Assembly: GCA_963529665.1 (NCBI GenBank)
Contig: CAUSAG010000005.1
Coordinates: forward strand, 1-64,000
Direction: 5' to 3'
Length of the DNA: 64,000 nt
Source of the DNA: Kingella_B sp963529665
GTDB lineage: Bacteria; Pseudomonadota; Gammaproteobacteria; Burkholderiales; Neisseriaceae
Position 1 is the stretch's first letter, and every line of letters starts with the position of its first letter. Below the pieces are notes generated by a model. It was not told the DNA's origin, ran no database searches, and saw only the letters and a list, made by a program, of their open reading frames with translations. This document shows, in pieces, positions 7,608 through 15,367 of this stretch. The position numbers and the translations under genes were made by a program.

Positions 7608-7892
7608 ATGAAAAAATCTTCCGCAATCGCATTGGCCGGCGCTTTGGCGCTGACTTTGGGCAATCAGGCCGTTGCCGCTCCCGCCGCGAAACAAGACGCG
7701 CCTGCCGTGAACAAAACCATGAAAGCCAAAGCCAAAACCAAAGCCGCCGAAGGCAAATGCGGCGAGGGCAAATGCGGCGCGTCGTCCAAAGCTGCCGAAG
7801 GCAAGTGCGGCGAAGGCAAATGCGGCAGCAAAGCACCCGCTACCAAAGCCGCCGAAGGCAAATGCGGCGAAGGCAAATGCGGTTCGCACTAA
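7608..7892 (+). CDS. hvfA: Secreted EGKCG-repeat precursor peptide (oxazolin/bufferin type)
   Basis: A 94-residue product. A signal peptide (MKKSSAIALAGALALTLG..., cleavage near AVAA-AP, residues 21-25) is followed by a Lys/Ala linker and three units of AAEGKCGEGKCG. This makes six EGKCG motifs, with Cys at 51, 56, 67, 72, 86 and 91. EGKCG motifs are the substrate signature of MNIO (DUF692) enzymes: in Haemophilus influenzae HvfA the Cys become oxazolone/thioamide pairs that bind copper. The next two genes encode exactly that enzyme pair. The ATG at 7608 was chosen over an upstream TTG because GGAG lies 9 bases before it and the signal peptide starts there. Confidence 0.9.
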   Translation: MKKSSAIALAGALALTLGNQAVAAPAAKQDAPAVNKTMKAKAKTKAAEGKCGEGKCGASSKAAEGKCGEGKCGSKAPATKAAEGKCGEGKCGSH

Positions 7893-8094
7893 GCCCGCAG
7901 GCATAAGCCGACCCTGTTTTCAGGCTGCCTCTGCCAACTGCCTCGGGCAGCCTGAAAACCCCCGCAAGGGCCAAACCGCCCTGCCGCCGTTTGGCGGAAA
8001 ACCGTGCCGCCGCGCCGTTTTCCGCGAAACGGCAGCCTGAAAAACCACACGGCCTGCTCCCAGAGGCAGCCTGAAAACCACAATAAGGACCGCC

Positions 8095-8952
8095 ATGACC
8101 CGAACACTACACGGCGCCGGACTCGGCTACCGCCGCGACTTGGCAGACGATTTTCTTAACCTGTCCGCCAACAGCCCCATCGCCTTTATCGAAGCCGCGC
8201 CCGAAAACTGGCTGAAAATGGGCGGCGCGGCGCGCAAACGCTTCGACGAAGCCGCCGAACGCCTGCCGCTGGCCTTGCACGGGCTGTCCCTCTCGCTGGG
8301 CGGGCAAGCCCCGCTGGACACCGAACTGCTCGCCGGCATCAAAGACATGATGCGCCGCTACGGCTGCACCTTCTTTTCCGACCACCTGAGCTACTGCCAA
8401 GACCTCGGCGGGCATTTGTACGACCTGCTGCCGCTGCCCTTCACCGCCGACAGCGTGCGCCACACCGCCCGCCGCATCCGCCAAGTGCAGGATTTCCTCG
8501 GCTGCCGCATCTCGGTGGAAAACACCTCCTACTACCTGCACAGCCCGCTGGCGGAAATGAACGAAGCCGAATTTCTCAACGCCGTGGCGCAGGAAGCCGA
8601 CTGCGGCATCCATCTGGACATCAACAACATCTATGTGAACAGCGTGAACCACGGGCTGCTCGCGCCGCACGATTTCCTCAACACCGTCGATATGGCGCGG
8701 GTGGACTACATCCACATCGCCGGCCACGACGACGAAAACCCGCAAATCCTCATCGACACCCACGGCGCGCCGGTGAAAGACAACGTGTGGGACCTGCTCG
8801 CCGCCGCCTACCGCCGCATGGCGCACATCCCGCCCACCCTGTTGGAGCGCGATTTCAACTTCCCGCCCTTTGCCGAGCTGGAAGCCGAAGTCGCCTGCAT
8901 CGTCGGCATCCAAGCCGCCGCAATGAAAACGGAGTGCGCCCATGCAGCCTGA
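8095..8952 (+). CDS. hvfB: DUF692 multinuclear non-heme iron oxygenase (MNIO), HvfB-like
   Basis: A TIM-barrel, 285-residue member of the DUF692/MbnB family; members modify Cys of precursor peptides using a multi-iron centre. Likely metal ligands are visible in family order: H62 (LHGLSLS), H97 (SDHLSY), E142 (VENTSYY), D175 (HLDINNIYVN), H207 and H211 (IHIAGH) and E251 (LLERD). Its expected substrate is the EGKCG peptide encoded 202 bases upstream, with the DUF2063 protein as recognition partner. It overlaps that partner gene by 11 bases, indicating translational coupling. A short uptake-sequence-containing spacer precedes it. Confidence 0.93.
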   Translation: MTRTLHGAGLGYRRDLADDFLNLSANSPIAFIEAAPENWLKMGGAARKRFDEAAERLPLALHGLSLSLGGQAPLDTELLAGIKDMMRRYGCTFFSDHLSYCQDLGGHLYDLLPLPFTADSVRHTARRIRQVQDFLGCRISVENTSYYLHSPLAEMNEAEFLNAVAQEADCGIHLDINNIYVNSVNHGLLAPHDFLNTVDMARVDYIHIAGHDDENPQILIDTHGAPVKDNVWDLLAAAYRRMAHIPPTLLERDFNFPPFAELEAEVACIVGIQAAAMKTECAHAA

Positions 8953-9676
8953 AAACGCCTCCGCCGTCTTCCAAGAAACGCTTGCCCGCGCCGTGCGCCA
9001 AGGCAGCGCCGATGCCGATGCCAATACTCCGCTGGATGCCGAACGCCTCGCCGTGTACGCCCGCCTGGTGCGCAACAACATCAACGGCTTTATCCAACGC
9101 TGCTACCCGCAGGCCGCGCGCTACGCCGACCCCGAGCAATGGGCGGCCGCCAAAGAAGCCTTTGTGGCCGAAGGCAGTGCCCACAGCCCCTATTTCCAAG
9201 ACATCCCCGGCGAATTTCTCGCCTTCTGCCGCCAAGGCCGCGCCGCTTTCAGGCTGCCCGAGCACATCTTGCAGCTGATGCGCTTCGAGCACAGCCAATT
9301 GGTTGCCGAAATCGCCGCCACCCCGCCCAACGCCGCCTTCGAATGGGACGAAGACACCCCCTTCGTACTTTCCCCCGCCGCCGGCATCGCCGACTACCCG
9401 TTCAACGTGTGCGCCGACGAACCCGATTTTCAGGCTGTCCCCACCACCGTAGCCGTGTGGCAGGACGCGGGCGGCAGCGTGTACCACAGCCCGCTGGACG
9501 AAATAGACCGCATCCTGCTGCAATCCGCCGCCCAGTCCCCCCTGTCGCAGGCGCAAATCTGCGAAAGCCTCGCCAGCGTGTCCGAACAAGCTGCCCAATG
9601 GCAGCCTGAAATCGAACGCCGCTGGCAGCAATGGGTGGACACCGACGTGCTGCTGCCCGCGGAGCGCAGCGCGTGA
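8942..9676 (+). CDS. hvfC: DUF2063 putative DNA-binding/recognition partner of MNIO, HvfC-like
   Basis: A 244-residue DUF2063 protein. The N-terminal part (FQETLARAVRQG..., YARLVRNNINGFIQRCYPQAARY) is the conserved DUF2063 helical domain; the C-terminal half is a winged-helix-like RRE region. In MbnBC, HvfBC and bufferin systems this partner binds the precursor leader and activates the oxygenase. It overlaps hvfB by 11 bases, and its stop codon overlaps the GTG start of the sigma gene (GTGA). Local uptake sequences encode FRLPE (about residues 103-107) and FQA within it, so the gene tolerates them in frame. Confidence 0.9.
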   Translation: MQPENASAVFQETLARAVRQGSADADANTPLDAERLAVYARLVRNNINGFIQRCYPQAARYADPEQWAAAKEAFVAEGSAHSPYFQDIPGEFLAFCRQGRAAFRLPEHILQLMRFEHSQLVAEIAATPPNAAFEWDEDTPFVLSPAAGIADYPFNVCADEPDFQAVPTTVAVWQDAGGSVYHSPLDEIDRILLQSAAQSPLSQAQICESLASVSEQAAQWQPEIERRWQQWVDTDVLLPAERSA

Positions 9677-10263
9677 GCGCCGCCCCGCAATGGGACGAAG
9701 CCGATTTGGTGGCGCTGCAAAGCGACTTGCTGCGCTTTGCCCGCATCCAAACCGGCAACGCTGAAACCGCCGAAGACCTCGCCCAAGAAACCCTGCTCGC
9801 CGCCCTGCGCCACCGCGGGCAGTTTCAAGGGCGCGCCCAGCTCAAAACCTGGCTGTTCGCCATTTTGAAAAACAAAATCAACGACTACCTGCGCCACAAG
9901 CAACGCCACAGCAGCGTGTTCGCCGAAACCCCCGCCGAAATGGAGCTGGACGAACTCTACGAAGCCCAGTTTGACAGCAGCGGGCATTGGTATGCCGACG
10001 GCATCCCCGTCCACCAGCGCAGCCCCGAGCAGGATTTGGAAAACCGCCAGTTCCAAGACGTGTTCCAAGCCTGCCTCTACGGCCTGCCCGAAAACACCGC
10101 CCGCGTGTTCATGCTGCGCGAAATCATGGGCTGGGACGCGCCCGACATCCAAAGCCACTGCGGCATCAGCGCCGCCAACTACTACACCGTGATGCATCGC
10201 GCCCGCGAAGCCCTGCGCCAATGCCTGCAAATCAAATGGTTCAACCATCGGGAGCCGACATGA
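9673..10263 (+). CDS. rpoE: ECF sigma factor (sigma-E/RpoE-like)
   Basis: A 196-residue group 4 sigma factor. Region 2 is seen as LLRFARIQTGNAETAEDLAQETLLAALR...FQGRAQLKTWLFAILKNKINDYLR, and region 4 as LPENTARVFMLREIMGWDAPDIQSHCGISAANYYTVMHRAREALR. The GTG at 9673 overlaps the stop of hvfC (GTGA) and was preferred over the upstream in-frame ATG, which lies inside hvfC. The gene order matches the operon controlled by sigma-E and MseR in Neisseria meningitidis. It probably transcribes its own operon and stress genes elsewhere such as msrAB (inference). Confidence 0.9.
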   Translation: MSAAPQWDEADLVALQSDLLRFARIQTGNAETAEDLAQETLLAALRHRGQFQGRAQLKTWLFAILKNKINDYLRHKQRHSSVFAETPAEMELDELYEAQFDSSGHWYADGIPVHQRSPEQDLENRQFQDVFQACLYGLPENTARVFMLREIMGWDAPDIQSHCGISAANYYTVMHRAREALRQCLQIKWFNHREPT

Positions 10264-10430
10264 AAAAATGCCGCCAAATCACCGCCCTCATCTCCCAGCG
10301 CGCCGATCGGCCGCTCACCCGCAGCGAACGCCTCGCCCTGCGCCTGCACCTGATGATTTGCCCCCACTGCCGCGAATACGCCCGCCAGATTGAGCTGGTG
10401 CAGCAGGCGGTGAAGAAATTTGAGCCGTAA
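10260..10430 (+). CDS. mseR: Zinc-binding anti-sigma factor (MseR-like)
   Basis: A 56-residue protein with the ZAS zinc motif H-x3-C-x2-C at H30, C34, C37 (HLMICPHC). The N-terminal MKKCRQITALISQR segment is typical of short anti-sigma factors. Its ATG overlaps the sigma stop codon (ATGA), the usual layout of sigma/anti-sigma pairs with coupled translation. ZAS proteins hold their sigma factor inactive and release it on thiol oxidation or metal displacement. That would suit an operon making a thiol- and copper-related peptide; the actual trigger here is unknown. Confidence 0.88.
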   Translation: MKKCRQITALISQRADRPLTRSERLALRLHLMICPHCREYARQIELVQQAVKKFEP

Positions 10431-10482
10431 ACCCGCGACTACAAACAACGGATGCGCTGCCCGTGCGCACGCGGACAAGCAA

Positions 10483-10526
10483 AAGGCAGCCTGAAAAACC
10501 ACCTATCTGGTTTTCAGGCTGCCTTT
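10483..10526. terminator. Uptake-sequence hairpin terminator of the RiPP operon
   Basis: AAAAGGCAGCCTGAAAAACCA pairs with TGGTTTTCAGGCTGCCTTTT around a short loop, giving a long perfect stem ending in T residues. It separates the operon from the convergent gene at 10550. Confidence 0.75.
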
Positions 10527-10549
10527 TGTCTTTTGGATTAGCTTGTCGG

Positions 10550-10858
10550 CTATTGCGACAGCAGCCAAAACTCGTGCAACACCTCGCACGGGCAGATTTC
10601 GGTTTGAAGCAGCAGGCTCACTTTCACCTGCCCGCGCACCGCCGCCACCCCTTTCACCATCAAATGCAGCGTATCGCCCCCGCGTTCCGACACCACGCGC
10701 AAACCGCTGCCCGCAGGCAAAATCCGCGCCCGCGCCGACACAATCTTCCCCTCGGGCAGGCTGATATGGGCGCAATAGCCGTGCCCCACGCGGGCGGGCG
10801 GCAGGCGGTGGGTGCACGCATCATCCAGCAGCAGCAAACATACAGACAAATCTTTCAT
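10550..10858 (-). CDS. Hypothetical protein, about 102 residues
   Basis: No family recognised. The product starts MKDLSVCLLLLDDACTHRL and reads as a compact mixed alpha/beta protein with Cys at several positions, including ICPCEV near the C-terminus. No signal peptide or clear membrane segment. GGAG lies 6 bases before the ATG at 10858. It converges with the RiPP operon across an uptake-sequence terminator. The Cys content and position make a link to the operon conceivable but unproven. Confidence 0.6.
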   Translation of the reverse strand: MKDLSVCLLLLDDACTHRLPPARVGHGYCAHISLPEGKIVSARARILPAGSGLRVVSERGGDTLHLMVKGVAAVRGQVKVSLLLQTEICPCEVLHEFWLLSQ

Positions 10859-10932
10859 CATTCACTCCGTTTCCTTGATTTTCTGCCAAGCAAATGGTGG
10901 CGTGGCGCAATTTTATAAAGAGTATGAAGTAA

Positions 10933-11092
10933 GAACCTGTATTCACTATTTTCATAGGCATCTTTAATGCCCTAAAAACGCGGCTACTGCGTTAAAAATG
11001 CTCGCAAGGTGTCCAACCTTGCTGTGCTTTTTGCCTTGTATCCGCGCTTTTATGTCATCAAATCTGCCTATGAAAATAGTGAATACAGGTTC
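10933..11092. mobile_element. MITE-like element, 160 bp with perfect 28-bp inverted ends
   Basis: Arms at 10933-10960 (starting GAACCTGTATTCAC) and 11065-11092 (ending GTGAATACAGGTTC) are exact reverse complements over 28 bases. The interior of about 104 bases is non-coding. No transposase is present; flanking target duplication is at most AA. Immediately right of it lies an uptake sequence. Size and structure fit a non-autonomous transposable element mobilised by a transposase elsewhere. Confidence 0.75.
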
Positions 11093-11206
11093 AAAAGGCA
11101 GCCTGAAAACCGTTCGCCGCGCGCGCCTATGTTTCAGGCGGCCTTTCAAGGTATGTGAATTTCGGTTAAAAGCGGAAAGATTATAACGCTAATAAGGAGC
11201 AACGCC

Positions 11207-12651
11207 ATGTCTCAATCAGACGGTAAGACCTTTTTCGGGCACCCCATCCAACTCTTCACGCTGTTTCACATTGAATTGTGGGAGCGGTTTTCGTTCAGCG
11301 GTTTGCAAGGCATTTTGATGCTGTATCTTTTACTACTAGCTGTCCAAAGGCGGCTTGGGCATAGATAAAACCGTGGCAGGCGGCATTGTGGGCGCGTATG
11401 GCGGCAGCGTGTATTTGTCCACCATCTTTGGCGCGTGGCTCGCCGACAGCGTGTTGGGCGCGGAAAAAACGCTGTTTCTTTCGGGCATTGTGATGATGCT
11501 GGGGCATATCGCGCTGTCGTTGATTCCGGGGGGTAACAGGGCTGCTGATTGGGCTGCCGTTGATTGAGCTGGGCAGCGGCGGTGTGAAGCCTTCCGCCAG
11601 CACCATGGTGGGCTCGCTGTATGAAAGCGAAGAAAAACGCCCTTTGCGCGATGCAGGTTTTTCCATTTTTTATATTTCGGTAAACATCGGCAGCTTTTTC
11701 GGACCGTTGCTTACTGGCTTGCTGCAAGAAAAAATCGGCTTTCATTATGGCTTTGGCGCAGCGGCGGTGGGCATGGCGTTGGGGTTGAGTATTTATGCGA
11801 GCAAACGCGCCGCGCTGCCGCACACGCCACCACCTAACCCCTTGCCTGATTCGCAGAAAAAACCGCCGCTGCCATTGCATTGGCAGGCGTTGCCGCCGTG
11901 GTGGGCGCTGCCGCTTCGGGCGTATTGAACACGAACAATTTCCTGCAAGTTTTGCTTTCGTGCGTGTTGCTGGCGGTGTTGGTGTATTTTGTGCGTCTGT
12001 TCACCAGTCCGCGCATTGATGCCTAGCATAAGCGTTATGTGGTGGTTTATATTCTGATGTTTATCGCGGTGAGCCTGTTTGTGGCGCTGTTTATGCAGTT
12101 TTACACGGTGGTAACTGTATTTTGAAGAAACGGTTAATCGCAATTTCTTGGGCTTTACCGTGCCCGTGTCGTGGAAAGATTCGCTGGAAAGCGTGTGGGT
12201 GATTTTGCTCTCGGGCGTGTTTGCCGCGCTGTGGACAAAAATGGGCAAACGCCAGCCCAAAACGCCGCTGAAATTCGCCCTGTCGCTGATGGTTACGGGC
12301 GTAACCTTTCTCTGCTTTGTGCCGTTTGTGGCATCGGGCAAGCCGATGTCTATGCTGGTGTTTGCGCTGTTGTTGATTATTTTTGTGGTGGGCGAATTGC
12401 TGCTCTCGCCAATTGCCACATCGTTTGCCACCAAAATCGCCCCGCCTGTGTTTAAAACGCAAATGGTGGCGCTGAACTTCTTGGCGTTTTCTATCGGCTT
12501 CACGCTGGGCGGGCTGCTGTTCAAAAACTTTTATGACGCCAAACAAGCCGCTGATTTTTATCAACTGCTGTTCTACATCGGCATAGTGGCAGGCGGTTTG
12601 ATGCTGGTTTGCGCGCCTGTGTTGAATAAAGTGTTGAAAGATGTGGACTGA
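11207..12651 (+). pseudogene. Decayed POT/PTR family proton-dependent peptide transporter
   Basis: An intact start (AAGGAG, then ATG 11207; MSQSDGKTFFGHPIQLFTLF..., WERFSFSGLQGILMLYL) and the C-terminal part (12148-12651) are readable, but the frame is broken at about 11335, 11540, 11875 and 12115, with an in-frame TAG at 12024-12026. Joining the frames restores family features such as GGLGIDKTVAGGIVGAYGG, LPLIELGSGGVKPS and FSIFYISVNIGSFFGPLL. The intact protein would be an inner-membrane di/tripeptide symporter of about 480 residues. At least five lesions make sequencing error unlikely as the sole cause. Confidence 0.9.
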
Positions 12652-12661
12652 TTAAGCCATA

Positions 12662-12699
12662 AAAGGCAGCCTGAAAGAGTGTTTTCAGGCTGCCTTTGG
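12662..12699. terminator. Uptake-sequence hairpin after the transporter pseudogene
   Basis: AAAAGGCAGCCTGAAA and TTTTCAGGCTGCCTTT form an inverted pair with a very short loop. Confidence 0.65.
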
Positions 12700-12756
12700 A
12701 TAACCCCCCAAGCAAACAAAAACACACTTTGCCTAGCACAAAGCGTGTTTTTCCGT

Positions 12757-12794
12757 TTTAGCTTCGCAACTCCGCTTCGCTACGCAGGCTGCCT
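12757..12794. repeat. Dispersed repeat, TTTAGCTTCGCAACTCCGC type, copy 1
   Basis: The 38-bp sequence beginning TTTAGCTTCGCAACTCCGC and ending CAGGCTGCCT recurs nearly identically at 17088-17125 and 40969-41005. It contains an internal GCTTCGC/GCGAAGC inverted arrangement and ends in a half uptake sequence. Confidence 0.8.
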
Positions 12795-12800
12795 TAAATC

Positions 12801-13091
12801 CTATCGCTTAATCGGCAGCTTAATATGCGGCTTCACTTTCGCCGCTGTCTCAACAGGCGCAGGCGCAGGTTCTGGCTCGGGCTGAATCAAGCCCAACTCA
12901 ATTTGCTGCTCCTTGCTCAGCAAGCTGCTCCAATCGCCGTTTTTGTACCACTCAGGGCCATCCAGCTCAATCGGATGCTGAATGCGCTCGCAGCCATTGC
13001 CGCACAGCAAATCATCATCCTTGCAATATTTATCGCAGCCCCAGCAAATCCGTTCAGGATGTTTGGGGAAAATAGGAAATTTTTTAGCCAT
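12801..13091 (-). CDS. DUF3079 family protein
   Basis: A 96-residue product. The N-terminal MAKKFPIFPKHPERICWGCDKYC and the following CGNGCERIQHPIEL...WYKNGDW are the signature of DUF3079, a small proteobacterial family of unknown function whose Cys residues probably bind a metal. The start at 13091 was chosen because the family begins there; the longer open frame reads through an uptake sequence. The C-terminus has a Pro/Glu/Ala-rich tail (PEPEPAPAPVE). Confidence 0.85.
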   Translation of the reverse strand: MAKKFPIFPKHPERICWGCDKYCKDDDLLCGNGCERIQHPIELDGPEWYKNGDWSSLLSKEQQIELGLIQPEPEPAPAPVETAAKVKPHIKLPIKR

Positions 13092-13171
13092 TTTTGAGTT
13101 CCTCTTGATTATTGTTTTGCTGATAAAAAGGCAGCCTGAAAGCAAGTTTACGCGCTTTAGCGAAGCCAAAA

Positions 13172-13804
13172 TTACGGCGCCAGCCGCATTTTCGTCCACG
13201 CCGCGCCATCCAACACATAACACACGCGGTCATGCAAACGACTTGGCCGCCCCTGCCAAAACTCCACGCGGTCAGGCTGCACCACATAGCCCCCCCAATG
13301 CGGCGGACGCGGCACCTGCAACGGATGCTTCGCCCCAAACATCGCCGCGCGCGCCAATAGCACCGCCTTATTGGCAATCGGCTGGCTTTGCTCACTCGCC
13401 CAAGCGCCCACGCGGCTGGTGTAAGGGCGGCTGGCAAAATACGCATCCGATTCGCTTTCAGGCAGCCTGAAAACCCGCCCTTCAACACGCACTTGCCGCT
13501 CCAATTCAGGCCAAAAGAAAGTGAGCGCGGCAAACGGATGCTGCGCCAGCGCCTGCCCTTTTCGGCTGGCGTAATTGGTAAAAAAAACAAAACCCTGCGG
13601 GTTCACTTCTTTCAACAGCACCACGCGATTAGTGGGGCGATTATCCGCGCCCACCGTGGCAACATTCATTGCCGTCGGCTCGTTCACCTGCGCTGCCATT
13701 GCTTCGCTCAGCCACACTTCAAACTGCTCAATGGGGTTCGCCAAACATTGCGTTTCAGATAATTCCTGCTGGCTGTAATCCAGCCGAATCGCGTGCAAAT
13801 CCAT
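13172..13804 (-). CDS. pdxH: Pyridoxamine 5'-phosphate oxidase
   Basis: FMN-dependent oxidase making pyridoxal 5'-phosphate from PNP or PMP. At 210 residues it has the usual length. Motifs: NRPTNRVVLLKEVNPQGFVFFTNYASRKGQ (FMN/phosphate binding), ASRPYTSRVGAWASEQS and the canonical C-terminus ending in RLAP. MDLHAIR at 13804 was taken as the start; an upstream ATG four residues earlier is possible. A palindromic double uptake sequence (13456-13472) is translated as FRLPES inside the protein. It is divergent from hemA. Confidence 0.95.
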   Translation of the reverse strand: MDLHAIRLDYSQQELSETQCLANPIEQFEVWLSEAMAAQVNEPTAMNVATVGADNRPTNRVVLLKEVNPQGFVFFTNYASRKGQALAQHPFAALTFFWPELERQVRVEGRVFRLPESESDAYFASRPYTSRVGAWASEQSQPIANKAVLLARAAMFGAKHPLQVPRPPHWGGYVVQPDRVEFWQGRPSRLHDRVCYVLDGAAWTKMRLAP

Positions 13805-13890
13805 GAGCAACCCCAAACATTCGTGGAAAACTCCGAATTATATGCCTATGCAAAACGAAGGGCAAAACGAAGGAAAAATCGCCACAAAGT

Positions 13891-13909
13891 GAGAATGAAT
13901 ATCATTTAA
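13891..13909. promoter_or_regulatory. Candidate Fur box between pdxH and hemA
   Basis: GAGAATGAATATCATTTAA resembles the Fur consensus GATAATGATAATCATTATC at most positions, including the GAAT/ATCATT core. It lies about 80-100 bp upstream of hemA. Iron control of the first haem-biosynthesis gene would be logical; binding is inferred. Confidence 0.45.
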
Positions 13910-13926
13910 TAGTTAAAATCTTAAAT

Positions 13927-13957
13927 TTGCGATAAATGCTTAATTTTTTGCTATAAT
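13927..13957 (+). promoter_or_regulatory. Candidate hemA promoter
   Basis: TTGCGA (13927-13932) and a perfect TATAAT (13952-13957) are separated by 19 bp, slightly longer than ideal. The start codon follows 33 bp downstream. Confidence 0.5.
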
Positions 13958-13990
13958 CTTGCCCATTCATTTCCAATAAAAAACCACGCC

Positions 13991-15241
13991 ATGAAACTCA
14001 CCGTTATCGGGCTAAACCATCACACCGCCCCCCTAGCCATCCGCGAACAACTTGCCTTTGCCGCCGACGCGCTGCCCGAAGCCGTGCGCGATTTAAGCGT
14101 AAACGCCGCTGCCGAAGCCGTTATCCTGTCCACTTGCAACCGCACTGAGCTGTATTGCGTGGGCGAAGCCGATATGATTATCAACTGGCTGGCGAACTAC
14201 CAAGGCGTGAACGCCGATGACATCCGCCCCTATCTTTACACGCTCGGATGCAGCGAAACCATCCGCCACGCCTTCCGCGTTGCTTGCGGTTTAGACAGCA
14301 TGGTGCTGGGCGAAGCGCAAATTTTGGGGCAGATGAAAGAAGCGGTGCGCATTGCTCGCGAGCAAGGCAGCATCAGCACATGGCTCAACGCTTTGTTTCA
14401 ACGCACGTTTCAGGCTGCCAAAGAAGTGCGCAGTTTGAGCGGCGTGGGCGATAACGTGGTTTCTATGGCCAGCGCGGCGGTGCGCATGGCAGAGCAAAGC
14501 GTGGGCGACATCAGCAACCTGAATGTGCTGTTTGTGGGCGCGGGCGAAATGAACGAAAACGTGGCGACCTATTTTGCCGCCAAACAACCGCGCAGCTTAA
14601 TGATTGCCAACCGCACGCTTACCCGCGCCGTAAACCTATGCAGCAAGCTGGGCAACGGCGCGCAAGCCTGCAAGCTGGAAGCCTTGCCCGAAATCTTGCA
14701 CCGCTATGACATTATTATTTCTTGCACGGGCAGCGAATTGCCCGTGATTACGCGCGAGATGGTGGCACAATCCGCCGCGCAGCGTTTCGATAATCAAAAA
14801 ACGCAATTTATGCTGGATTTAGCCGTGCCGCGCGACATTGAAGCCGAAGTGGCGCAGTTGCCGCATATCGCGCTGTTTACCGTGGACGACATGGCAGAGC
14901 GCGTGGCGCACGGCAAAGAAGCCCGCGCCGCCGCCGCCGCCCAAGCCGAAGCGATGGTGCAAGCCAAAGTGAACGAATTTGTGGCATGGCAGCAAAGCCG
15001 CCAGCGCGTGCCGCTGATTTGCGCCCTGCGCGATGAAGGCGAACGCGCCCGCCAGCAAGTGCTCAACCACGCCATGCGCCAGCTTGCCAAAGGCACGCCG
15101 CCCGAAGAAGTGCTGGAACGGCTGTCGGTGCAGCTTACCAACAAGCTGCTGCATTCGCCCACCCGCGCGTTGAACAAAGCGGATTCGCATGATGTGCATG
15201 TGGTTAATGCGCTGGCGCAGGTTTATCACTTGCCGCATTGA
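13991..15241 (+). CDS. hemA: Glutamyl-tRNA reductase
   Basis: NADPH-dependent reduction of Glu-tRNA(Glu) to glutamate-1-semialdehyde, the first step of C5 haem biosynthesis. It has 416 residues. Motifs: GLNHHTAPLAIREQLAF at the start, ILSTCNRTELYCV with the catalytic Cys, GLDSMVLGEAQILGQMKEA, and the C-terminal dimerisation helix region. A frame-compatible uptake sequence encodes FQAAKEV. It is followed by inverted uptake-sequence hairpins. Confidence 0.97.
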   Translation: MKLTVIGLNHHTAPLAIREQLAFAADALPEAVRDLSVNAAAEAVILSTCNRTELYCVGEADMIINWLANYQGVNADDIRPYLYTLGCSETIRHAFRVACGLDSMVLGEAQILGQMKEAVRIAREQGSISTWLNALFQRTFQAAKEVRSLSGVGDNVVSMASAAVRMAEQSVGDISNLNVLFVGAGEMNENVATYFAAKQPRSLMIANRTLTRAVNLCSKLGNGAQACKLEALPEILHRYDIIISCTGSELPVITREMVAQSAAQRFDNQKTQFMLDLAVPRDIEAEVAQLPHIALFTVDDMAERVAHGKEARAAAAAQAEAMVQAKVNEFVAWQQSRQRVPLICALRDEGERARQQVLNHAMRQLAKGTPPEEVLERLSVQLTNKLLHSPTRALNKADSHDVHVVNALAQVYHLPH

Positions 15242-15256
15242 TGGATGCTCAAATAA

Positions 15257-15366
15257 GTTTTCAGGCTGCCTAATGAGATACGTTAGGCAGCCTGAAAGTT
15301 TGTGGCGAATAGGGATGGGATGATTTTCAGGCTGCCTTTGTGTGTTTCATAAAGGCAGCCTGAAAC
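15257..15366. terminator. Two uptake-sequence hairpins between hemA and a convergent gene
   Basis: Pairs at about 15257-15300 and 15325-15366 each place TTTTCAGGCTGCCT before its complement. They separate hemA from the minus-strand gene at 15368. Confidence 0.6.
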
Positions 15367-15367
15367 C

